DNA of 64,000 bases, taken from Rhynchopus euleeides. Taxonomy: Eukaryota > Euglenozoa > Diplonemea > Diplonemida > Diplonemidae. The notes below the pieces were generated by a model that was given only the letters and a program-made list of their open reading frames with translations, was not told the origin of the DNA and searched no databases. The translations under genes and the position numbers were made by a program. Shown here piece after piece: positions 11,309 to 20,177 of the stretch. The stretch lies in contig OY723249.1 of assembly GCA_963210315.1 (NCBI GenBank), forward strand, positions 1,178,569-1,242,568, given 5' to 3'. Positions within the stretch are counted from its first letter, which is position 1. Each line of letters begins with the position of its first letter.

Positions 11309-12455
11309 GGGGGGGTCAAATGCCACCCTTTTACGTGGACAAACACGATTTTTCAAAAAACCGGCGCAGAGGCCCCAAAGCCCCCGTAAACCCTCCAAAC
11401 CCCCCCAGATCGGTCCGGAAACCCATCGAACCCCACTTTTCCACCATTCCGGGCACCTCAGGTGCCCGAATTGGGGTACCTAAATTTTGTGCCACCGTTT
11501 GGTACCGTACAGTGCCACTGTGTGGGAGGTTGGAAAAGAAAATGCCCCAACACACCACATCTGAGGGTTGCAATGCATGTTGCTTGCCAACCACCTCATC
11601 CGGTGGGTGTCAGGCGCTATGTAGGTGGCATTAGCCAGGTCTTCGATGTGTTCTGGCTTGTATATATACCTCCCTGCCACCATGCACCGGGAGGCTGCCT
11701 GTAGGTACGGAACAGTCCAGATGGTCGTGTGATTCCTGTGCAGCAGTGCTCCACAACCGGGATGTGTTGACAACGACTGTTGCAACACGAGCTGTACATT
11801 CCGGGAACACATGAAGTGCGCTGTCGTGGTACCCATTGTGCCAGAATTGGTAGTTGCTGCGGTCTACTTTGCCTGGCCCAAGAGCACTGGTACTGAACGG
11901 TGCAATATGCGTGGCGAGGTGAATACAACGGAAGCGCGCAAAGTCAATACAGCTCTCGGATGGCGGGTGGTGGTGCCACTAGTGTGTGACGTTCACTCGA
12001 GGATACAACGCATCACAATGAATCAGCAACCGTGGACCGAGTACAATACGCTCTCTGTGGCTGGTGTGGGGGACAAAGGCAGTGCCTGTGCCGCAGGCAG
12101 GGAGGTATATATACAAGCCAGAACACATCGAAGACCTGGCTAATGCCACCTACATAGCGCCTGACACCCACCGGATGACGTGGTTGGCAAGCAACATGCA
12201 TTGCAACCCTCAGATGTGGTGTGTTGGGGCATTTTCTTTTCCAACCTCCCACACAGTGGCACTGTACGGTACCAAACGGTGGCACAAAATTTAGGTACCC
12301 CAATTCGGGCACCTGAGGTGCCCGGAATGGTGGAAAAGTGGGGTTCGATGGGTTTCCGGACCGATCTGGGGGGGTTTGGAGGGTTTACAGGGGCTTTGGG
12401 GCCTCTGCGCCGGTTTTTTGAAAAATCGTGTTTGTCACCCCCATTTGACCCCCCC
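11309..12455. mobile_element. Foldback element with ~370-bp terminal inverted repeats and TA target duplication
   Basis: The left arm (11309 to ~11680) and the right arm (~12100 to 12455) are near-perfect inverted copies. Both carry GGGGGGGTCAAATG at the tip and GGCACCTCAGGTGCCCG (itself palindromic) and TTGTATATATACCTCCCTGC further in. TA flanks both tips (11307-11308, 12456-12457). The ~420-bp middle has no recognised gene. The tip resembles the tip of the adjacent pogo-like element (GGGGGGGGTCAAATAAAC), so the same transposase could mobilise it (inference). Confidence 0.85.
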
Positions 12456-12984
12456 TAGGGGGGGGGGTGGGTGGGTTATGACAGCGGGTGGGTTAGAGTA
12501 AAAACATTACAGGGGGGGGTCAAATAAACGTACTTAGTTGAATAGTAGTACTTAGCCGAATAGTAGTACTTATTTTTTTGGGGCTCTGGGGCACGTTGGG
12601 CCGTTGAATAGTAGTACTTACTTTTCACCCTTTTTTTTGGGGAAATTTTTCGTTTTTTTTGAGATTTTTGCCCAAACAAGCTTGCTTGTCACAGCGAAAG
12701 AGTCAGTGGGAGCGTACCCGCGCGCAGTGTGTTTTGAGTGAGCAACACAAAACCACTTTTATCACAGCAACGCCCTTCACAGGGGCCACAACACACTGCC
12801 GCTCGTGCGCACAAACAAAACCCGGACTCTTTCTTTTTGGAGACACACAAATCTGCAAACTTTGGGGCAAGGAATGGGGACAACGGGGTCTATTGGTGCC
12901 ACTTAGGGGAACCAGGGTGCACGGGGTCCGTAGAGGGGGGAAGTGACCTACGCTCAAAGATATGTCGTGACGAAGGGAATCGGG

Positions 12985-13135
12985 GCATCCCCCCTCAGAC
13001 ACATACGGACGGGAAACCAGCGAACCCGCAAACTCCTGCGGTCCAGAGGCATCAGAACCACTGCTGAAGACCGCAAAACCGGAAACCCGCAAACTCCTGG
13101 GGTCCAGAGGCGTCAAAATCACTGCTGAAGAGCGG
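12985..13135 (+). repeat. Tandem duplication upstream of the transposase
   Basis: Two ~65-bp copies of CCGCAAACTCCTG.GGTCCAG followed by CACTGCTGAAGA lie inside the pogo-like element, in its 5' region. They may be 5' coding or regulatory sequence. Confidence 0.6.
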
Positions 13136-13234
13136 CGCGCATTAAACGACTCCTCATCTACGGCGTCCGCAGTCCCTACCACCAACGAGAAGATGTGGAC
13201 GGATGGCCCCAGACACACCTCACCATAGATGTAG

Positions 13235-14713
13235 CCTTCGAGGACCAGCTGCGGAAAAACACATGCCAAAAGAAAGGCGGGGAGGGGGAGGTCGTGTTTC
13301 TTTCCTGAGGTGGAGGCCCACGTGCTTAAAGAAGTGGGAGAACGGCGGAAGAACGACTTGCCAACGACGCGCCGCAAAATCAAGGAGCTTGCCATGTCCT
13401 TTGTTCCCTTCCCGAAAGGCTTCCAGGCTTCGGTGGAGTGGATCGACGGTTGGGCCAGGAGAAACAAGTTTCAATTTCGTACTTCGCGCATTGCCAAGCT
13501 TTCTCTTGAAAAAGCCCGGGTCCAGTTGCACAGCTTCTGGTCCACCATCAGACGCCTCTCCATCGGGTCCGAGCTGCTGCACAACCCCTTTGGTACTTTT
13601 GACCTGGTTGTGAATGTGGATGAGTCTGCCTTGTACAAGAGCTCTACCCGCAGGGACAAACTGTTGTGCTACACCACTGACACCAACATCGTGGTCGATA
13701 CCGATGCTGGAAAAAATAGATTTGCCACGTTGATTGGTGCTGTCACGTTCAGTGTGAAAGACAGGACCATTCTTGCGACAAAGCAGTCGATCGTTTTTAA
13801 AGGTGCGGGCGAGAGGATAAAGAAGGAGGAGCATCAGATTCACAAAGACTCGGGGGTTAACTGTACTTTCCAGAAAACCGGCTGGGTCAAAGAAGCCGAG
13901 TGGCGGTGGTGGATTGACAGCGTCTTGGCCCCCATTTGCAAAAACAAAAACGTGCTTGTCATTTATGACTCGGCGACAACACACATTGCACCAAAAAATG
14001 TTGCGTACTTGCACAGGAAGACGGGGGCGAAGTCAGCGGTCATTCCAGGTGGGTTGACAGGAACAGTGCAGTACCTTGATGTGCATGCATTTGCACCATT
14101 CAAGGCTGCCTTCCACACTCACCTGGAAGGGCTCAAGGACAAAGCCCGTCTCGAGATAAAGAAATCAACAGCCGAAGGTTTTCGCCAGGATTGTCGCTTC
14201 ACAGAGAGGTGGTACCGCGAGGCCATGTGCACCTCTGTTGGAGCTGTTTGGGGAAAGTCGGTGGAAAGTGTGAGGGGGGAGGTGGTAGCCCAGCGCTTGC
14301 GGGATATGGGGTACGTGCTGAAGGTGTCGGGTGAGGAGGACGGGTTCGTGAAGAGCTCCCTTTGTCCGGACCTCACCTTCGCACCAAGCACAGAAACATC
14401 CCCTGAGGCTGGTGGTGCGGACCTTGAACCTGGGTTGGACGGGAAGGCAAAAGAGAGCACAGAGAAGCAGTCCACCCAAAAGAAAGTTGTGTCTCAGCCA
14501 ACCCAACAGACAAGCATCTTGGCATGGGCGAAGCCGGTTCGTGTGAACTCTCTCACACAGACACAGCCTTCCCAGTCCTCCCAGTCCTCCGAAAAGAAGC
14601 GCGCAGCGTCCCCGACCACCCAGACTCCCAACAAACACCGCAGGCTCTGCAAAGGGTGTAGGAAGCCTGGGCACAACATGCAGACTTGCCCCAGCAAGCC
14701 CAAGAAGAAGTAA
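13235..14713 (+). CDS. pogo-like DDE transposase with C-terminal PIP-box-like motif and CCHC zinc knuckle
   Basis: The frame is open from 13235, just after a TAG that could serve as a splice acceptor (GATGTAG|CCT), to the TAA at 14711-14713. The true start is probably in an upstream exon. The N-terminal part (FFPEVEAHVLKEVGERR...) looks like the CENP-B/Tc5-type DNA-binding domain. The RNase H-fold core shows the three acidic positions in NVDESALY, VIYDSATTHI and YLDVHAFAPFKAAF, the DDD arrangement of pogo/Tigger. Near the C-terminus QTSILAWA (14506-14529) fits a PCNA-interacting (PIP) box, a feature reported for Drosophila pogo. The protein ends in C-x2-C-x4-H-x4-C and a basic KPKKK tail. It would act in the nucleus, cutting at the element's 28-bp ends. 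Confidence 0.85.
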   Translation, partial: PSRTSCGKTHAKRKAGRGRSCFFPEVEAHVLKEVGERRKNDLPTTRRKIKELAMSFVPFPKGFQASVEWIDGWARRNKFQFRTSRIAKLSLEKARVQLHSFWSTIRRLSIGSELLHNPFGTFDLVVNVDESALYKSSTRRDKLLCYTTDTNIVVDTDAGKNRFATLIGAVTFSVKDRTILATKQSIVFKGAGERIKKEEHQIHKDSGVNCTFQKTGWVKEAEWRWWIDSVLAPICKNKNVLVIYDSATTHIAPKNVAYLHRKTGAKSAVIPGGLTGTVQYLDVHAFAPFKAAFHTHLEGLKDKARLEIKKSTAEGFRQDCRFTERWYREAMCTSVGAVWGKSVESVRGEVVAQRLRDMGYVLKVSGEEDGFVKSSLCPDLTFAPSTETSPEAGGADLEPGLDGKAKESTEKQSTQKKVVSQPTQQTSILAWAKPVRVNSLTQTQPSQSSQSSEKKRAASPTTQTPNKHRRLCKGCRKPGHNMQTCPSKPKKK

Positions 14714-15180
14714 GTTGGGGCGTGCTGGTTGTGGCTTGCCCTTTTCACATCTTTTTTTAAGCATCAACGCACCAACCAACCACCGACAGTGAAGCTGACA
14801 GCTCTGATGAACTGTGTATGCTTTCACTAACTCAACAAGAATGTCAACCAGGGGGGGCACCAGAGGGGGGGGGGAGGCAATACAAATCAAAACGGTACGA
14901 AACCAAATGAGGGGCGAGTGGTAGGACGAGAACAGAGCGGATACTCGACCGGAAGGCAGAAGAAGTGAGAGACGGACGACAGCAGTGACCAGCGCGCCCC
15001 TGGTGGACCAAACAGCCCCGCAGAGCCCCTGCAAACAGCGTTTTTAGGAAAAGTTGAATAGACGTACTTAGTACGTCTATTCGCTCGCAAACTATTTATT
15101 AATTTTCTGGCGAGGTCGATTTAGGCCCGCGCGTTCGCCGAATAGTAGTACTAAGTACGTTTATTTGACCCCCCCCTGTA

Positions 15181-15290
15181 ACCATATGTTGACAAAAACT
15201 TCTGCATCTAACCATATGTTGACAAGAAGTTATGGATTAACCATATGTTGACAAAAACTTCTCGTTTTCACCATATGTTAACAAAATTGG
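15181..15290. repeat. Left ~30-bp repeat array
   Basis: Units begin at 15181, 15211, 15240 and 15270, each ACCATATGTT.ACA followed by a variable AAAACTTCT-type spacer. Confidence 0.85.
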
Positions 15291-15799
15291 GTTTCCAGCT
15301 GGAACACCCTTTTTGGTGGATTCCCGACCCCAGGGCACCCACACCTTTTTTTTTTTTAGGAGAGGGGGCCCGGTGCCTGCGCGCGTCCTGTCGTACTGTG
15401 GCTGCTTGGTGGGGCTAGCGCAGCAGGTTCTACTTTTGCTTCTACGGGCTCGTAGCACTGTAACATGAACTACACAAACAACAAAGCTCTAGGGCAAACA
15501 AACCGCGCACTGGCCGGGGTTGAGCTGCGTGGGGCTCCGTGCTGGCGGCATGAACAAGGGGCTGTAGGCAAATCTACCATTCACAAGGGGCAGCCCGCTG
15601 GTGAGGGGAAAAGGGGGCGAGGTAAAGGGGGGGGGGGCAGGGGGGGAGAGGCGAAAGCGACTGACAGCGAGGGCGTGGACCGACTCCGCTGGCGCATTCA
15701 CCGGAAGAAAGGGGAAGGGGGCACGGGGGTGGGGAACGGGAGGGGGGGGGGGAGGGGCGAAAGGAAAGAGGGGGGTAGGGGGGGGGAGCCGACCTACGG

Positions 15800-17941
15800 C
15801 TATCTCGCTCCCCTGGCGGCCCTACTCCCCTGGCTCTGGGACCCCTGGGAACTCCGCTGCGAAGACCCCCGCGCCCCTGGCCGGCTCGCCCGCGCCCGCT
15901 TGCCTGCCCGCGCCCTCAGACGACAACAGACCACGTTGTACGCCTCCGCCTGTGAGGCCTTGTCATCCCCCAACTCGGCCCACCAAGCCTGAATGGCCCG
16001 GAGCGCCGCCTCCTGCTCCTCCTGCGGTCGGTGCACGTCGGGGCAGAACTGCTCCTCCCACTCCCCCACCGTCGTGGCCCCGTCGTCCTCATCCATCTCC
16101 TGACCACGCTGCGGCGATGCCGACTCCCGCTTCCGCTTCGGCTGCGACGACATCGAGGTGGCTGGTGCTTGCGCAGGGTTGGAGCCTTCCTCGGTGGCGG
16201 TCGGGTCGGAGCGGCCGGTGGCCGGGGCGCCGGTGGGTGCAGGAGGGGGATCACCTTCTCGTCGAGGGGGATCACCCTGGTCCTGCGGCTGCGGGACCCT
16301 CGCAGGCGGCTCCTCCGCGTCCCGAGGCCCCAGATCCATACAGGTCTCCCCCTGCTCCACGCATTCCCCACACGCCCTGCAATCGCAACCGAAACAACGC
16401 CAGTGTTCGACTGCGGTATCCACCGCCTCTGCACAGCGGGCACAGTAAAAGCGGCGGCGCGACGGCTGGGACGGCACCTGGCACATGGGGAGGCCCTGCT
16501 CCCCCCCTGGACAGCCAGTCCGCCCCAACACCGGCGAGGGGGCGAGGGCAGACACTGCCTCCGCCAGAGGTGGGGGCACCAAAAGGGGGGTGTAGTGCTT
16601 TCCCTGATGCTTGACTCCAAGCACTCCGACGAAAGGCTTCACCCGGGGGCGGTGGACCGTGGGGGGCGCTTGATCAGATAGGACCACCACAGCCCACCCC
16701 GACCCCAGCGCAAGTCCATGTACTGCTACCTGGTCCGCCCAAGAAGCCTCGTCCCGGCTACCCTCGACTCGCATGGCCGCAGCCCAGGACTCGCTGTTCG
16801 GCTCGGCCCGAGCACAAAGGCCTGGGTCACGTAGCACCGCCTGGACGGCTAGCCTCCGCATGCCCGCCGCCGAGCCTCCCATAATGAAAGCCGCCGCATC
16901 GAAGAAGCAGTCGCCTGGTGTGAAACGGAACCCCGTGCACTCCTGCATCCCCAAAGACCGTTGCAGCCTGGACAGACCGTCCCCTCCCCCTGGGGCCCGG
17001 CCCTCCAGCAAAGCCTTTGTCAGTGCGGTGCTCGCCGGGGGCGGAGGAGGGGGCTCCGCTTGCCCCGGCGGATGAGGGGCCACCCCTTGGTCCTCGCGTG
17101 GCAGAGGTAGTGGCGTGCAGACGCACCTGGTGTCGTCTTCGCCCAGCCCACAGCAGGTCGGGCACACCATCCTCGAGCAGTGACCACACTCCCCATGGTG
17201 CACGGCCGTGGTGAAGAGCGACGCACAGAACTGACAGCAACCCGGTGACCCCGACACATCCACGCGCCCCGGGATAACCGGGCCCTGCGGCACCTCGACC
17301 TCCACACACTTCGTGTATGTGACCTGTTCCACCACCTGGTCCGGCACCGTGACCGGCTTGAACCCCCCGTCCACGCCGCCCACAAAAAGCGCTTGGCATG
17401 GTTCACCTGGGGCCACGAGAAGAGGGGGGAGGTTGTCTCTAAAAACCACAGCGTGGACGTCGAGGGCCACCGCCACCCCACGGAGGGCCACCTGGTCCAC
17501 GTCTTCGCCACCCCCGGAAGCCAGCATACGCCCCGCCCACTCGTCGGGGTCTGAGAGGAGCAGACGGAGTGTGGGCGCTCGACGGACGCACACCACCGCC
17601 AGGCGCAGAAGCTTGTCAGCGTCGATGTCAAACCCCAGGTCACACGCCGCGGCCGTCACCGCCACCACCCACGTTGCTGGGGCCCCCTCCGCCACTGACC
17701 CACCCAGGGCGGCGACCTGTTCTGGCATCGTAAGAGCATTACCAAGCCCCTCTGCCAGGTCCTCAATAGCCACTCGCGCCCCTCCTCGCTTGTCTCTCCA
17801 CTTTTCGATGACGACAGAGGGGGACGGAGATGTCGGTGCTGCCTCTGCCCGAGGGACCGGGTCCGCCTGGGGCACAGGGCGCTCCTCATCAGGGTCAATG
17901 AACACCTCCCCCTCCCCACGCGAGTCAACCGAGAACCGCAT
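15800..17941 (-). CDS. Duplicated OTU-protease/zinc-finger protein of the candidate element
   Basis: About 713 residues if ATG 17941 is used; the frame stays open to ATG 18280. Two halves repeat one plan. Half 1: an OTU-like fold (~77-199, with VALRGVAVALDVHAVVFRD) lacking the catalytic Cys and His, then a Cys cluster (~235-275, C..C...TAV.H..C..C...C..C). Half 2: an OTU domain with the Asp-x-x-Cys-like motif GDCFFDA (Cys ~345), the WADQVAVHGLAL strand and KHYTPLL (His ~449), then a matching Cys cluster (~500-534, FYCARC...TAVEHWRC). The C-terminus is Pro/Glu-rich and basic with KRKR. OTU proteins are cysteine proteases, usually removing ubiquitin; here the substrate is unknown. The gene is alone between the inverted arrays. 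Confidence 0.75.
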   Translation of the reverse strand: MRFSVDSRGEGEVFIDPDEERPVPQADPVPRAEAAPTSPSPSVVIEKWRDKRGGARVAIEDLAEGLGNALTMPEQVAALGGSVAEGAPATWVVAVTAAACDLGFDIDADKLLRLAVVCVRRAPTLRLLLSDPDEWAGRMLASGGGEDVDQVALRGVAVALDVHAVVFRDNLPPLLVAPGEPCQALFVGGVDGGFKPVTVPDQVVEQVTYTKCVEVEVPQGPVIPGRVDVSGSPGCCQFCASLFTTAVHHGECGHCSRMVCPTCCGLGEDDTRCVCTPLPLPREDQGVAPHPPGQAEPPPPPPASTALTKALLEGRAPGGGDGLSRLQRSLGMQECTGFRFTPGDCFFDAAAFIMGGSAAGMRRLAVQAVLRDPGLCARAEPNSESWAAAMRVEGSRDEASWADQVAVHGLALGSGWAVVVLSDQAPPTVHRPRVKPFVGVLGVKHQGKHYTPLLVPPPLAEAVSALAPSPVLGRTGCPGGEQGLPMCQVPSQPSRRRFYCARCAEAVDTAVEHWRCFGCDCRACGECVEQGETCMDLGPRDAEEPPARVPQPQDQGDPPRREGDPPPAPTGAPATGRSDPTATEEGSNPAQAPATSMSSQPKRKRESASPQRGQEMDEDDGATTVGEWEEQFCPDVHRPQEEQEAALRAIQAWWAELGDDKASQAEAYNVVCCRLRARAGKRARASRPGARGSSQRSSQGSQSQGSRAARGAR

Positions 17942-18737
17942 GAAGTGGTCCGGGTTCAGGGGGGCCGCGGCCTCTGTAGCCAACGCCGTCCGGCTCACTG
18001 CTGCTGGTGATATGGGGCCGCATTCAAGGAGTGTTCGACCCAGGATGTGGCTGTACGCGCTACTCACTCTGGTGGCGTGGCTCTGGGTGACCAGAACCCT
18101 GCTTCGCCCCGTCCGTTCTGCTGCTAGGCGGCCCAGCTTGCCGAACCCACACCTGCCGCACCCACACCTGTGGCTGATGAAGAGGAGGGCGCTTCGCAAA
18201 GGCCGGGACCCCCAGCCCCAACCTCTCATCCACATTTTGATGTGAACCTGTCGGCTGAAGCTGGAATCACTTGATGGCATTGCTGTGGGTGTTGTTGTGG
18301 ACCTGGGTCCGGCCGATTAGTACTCACGCTGCTGTGCCTGTGATTCAAAGAACCGTGGAGTTCGGAACCCACCTGGAGAGAACGATCCACCTCGAAGAAG
18401 CCGCATGCCCGATGCACCCCGGTAGCTGCGTGTACACGTGGTAAACCTGTGACCACTTCGGTGGAGTGGTCTTTTGGCTCAGTTTCTGGGCCGGAAGTGC
18501 TTGATGTTGGTAACCATCTTTGCTATGGGGCTTTCATCATGCATTTATCACGTACAGGCCCATGATCAGTGGTTAGCCGGTGTTAACGGTGTGCGGTTCT
18601 CTGGCCTTGTGGTATCTTAATCCAAGGGAATGAGGCCCCATGGAACTGCGATGAAGTGCACACTCTGTGAGAAGCTAAGTGCCGATCTGGAAAGCGATCT
18701 GGATACCCCGGAATGTCAGTCAAGCGGCTCCAGCCGA

Positions 18738-18985
18738 AAAACCGATTTTGTTAACATATGGTTAAAACGAGAAGTTTTTGTCAACATATGATTAGCCCAG
18801 AACTTTTTGTCAACATATGGTTAAAATCAGAAGTTCCTGTCAAAATATGGTTAAATTCATAACTTCTTGTCAACATATGGTTAGATCCACAACTTTTTGT
18901 CAAAATATGGTTAAAATCAGAAGTTCCTGTCAACATATGGTTAAACCCAAAAGTTCCTGTCAACATATGAATTTTCCAAGAAATT
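18738..18985. repeat. Right ~30-bp repeat array
   Basis: About eight units of TGTCAA.ATATGGTTA with AGAAGTTCC or AGAAGTTTT spacers, inverted relative to 15181-15290. The last unit (near 18960-18985) is degenerate. Confidence 0.85.
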
Positions 18986-20177
18986 TCTGGCAAATATGAA
19001 GTTTCCTCTACTTGCAATGGCATGGAACATCATCGACATGGAAGGCTGAGGCCGCTTGAGGCGGGTGGCTGGAACTGGTGATCAAGCAGATGGTTTGGCG
19101 CACAACTTTTTTTGAGGGCCCTCACTCAGCATCTGAACTGTGTGAGGGCGATTTTGTAAATGCGCTCACTACCGCAAATGGACGGTCGCAAAGCGGCTCC
19201 TTTAAAATATGAAGACAGGGCCTTCGCGCTGTGCCGCTGTGAATCAAACTGTGTCACTTGGAATCGGCTTTGTGAGGCACACACACAGCCCACTGCATGT
19301 CACTTCTCTGAGCGAAAGTCTCCGGTGTCTCCATATTTCAAAGGGCGCACCCATCCCGCTAGATGTGGACTGCATGTCATCGCTCCAGTTTTTCAAAGCA
19401 GAGTGGGTGAAACAAGGTTCTAGGAGAATGAACGCAGCAACAGCACGCTCCACATCCTGCACTGGAAAGTGTAGAGTGGGGCGCCCGCAGGCAGCCTGGT
19501 TTGCAGCGATTTGCTCGCCTTCGCCCTCATCCAGTGAGGGTGGGTGTAGAAAGTTTGATTGGGTGTCAGAATTACACTTCGTTGTCTGCGACTCGGATTA
19601 TTGAACGACGATCTCTCTTCTTTGCGATAACCTATCTCAGGTCACGGGAAAAAAGACTATTGACAGCGCACGTATGGACACTCATGCAGGCACACTGAGA
19701 CGAACAAGGAAAAGATGCAAATAGTCGGGTGCCTCCTGGTTCCCAACTGCGTGCATGCAACAGATTATTCTTCTGCTAAAATGGCCGAAACTCTCTGCCC
19801 AAAAACGGCAGAAAATCGTACTCCTTTCGCTTTATTATAGACACCCTGTCCAGCAACTGTGGGAGAACAGTTCCGGACTACTTTTTGTTGAGCGCACACT
19901 TGCTGTCTCAAGGCTGTGTTGAGGCCCTGTGAAGTGGCATGAGGTGCTAATCCAAAGCTTCAGTCGTACGATTTCCTTCGTTACTTCGCGACTTCGCTAC
20001 GCTTCGTCGCTCGTAACTAGTAAAAAAACATCACCAAACTACTTTCGTTGAATACGCACAATATGTGTAGGGGTAGTGAAATAGAATAGGGTCAAAAAGG
20101 TTGTCAGAGGTCCTCTAACAACACACAGAGGCATGCGCATTGCTTAGAGTGTGCAGATTGTGAAAGACGTGAGAACG
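18986..20177. other. Gene-free intergenic region
   Basis: No gene or array seen. An imperfect inverted repeat at 19980-20017 (GTTACTTCGCGACTTCG ... GTCGCTCGTAAC) could form a hairpin. This is the 3' flank of the PKA regulatory subunit gene. Confidence 0.5.

Larger units (their letters stand above)
12510..15178 (+). mobile_element. pogo-like (Tc1/mariner superfamily) DNA transposon
   Basis: The 28-bp ends are perfect inverted copies (CAGGGGGGGGTCAAATAAAC at left, its complement at right), with TA duplicated at 12508-12509 and 15179-15180. Sub-terminal repeats GAATAGTAGTACTTA occur two to three times at the left and again near 15140 at the right. The body carries one DDE transposase gene. Perfect ends and clean TA duplications suggest recent insertion. 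It landed directly against a ~30-bp repeat array that starts at 15181. Confidence 0.9.
15181..18985 (-). mobile_element. Candidate mobile element bounded by inverted arrays of a ~30-bp repeat
   Basis: The left array (15181-15290) holds four ~30-bp units with ACCATATGTTGACA. The right array (18738-18985) holds about eight units in the opposite orientation (TGTCAACATATGGTTA). The innermost ~60 bp of the two arrays match closely as inverted repeats (GAGAAGTTTTTGTCAACATA). A single long minus-strand gene lies between. No target duplication could be fixed because the pogo-like element sits against the left array. The arrays could be terminal transposase-binding sites, but no transposase is recognised, so mobility is inference. 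Confidence 0.55.
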
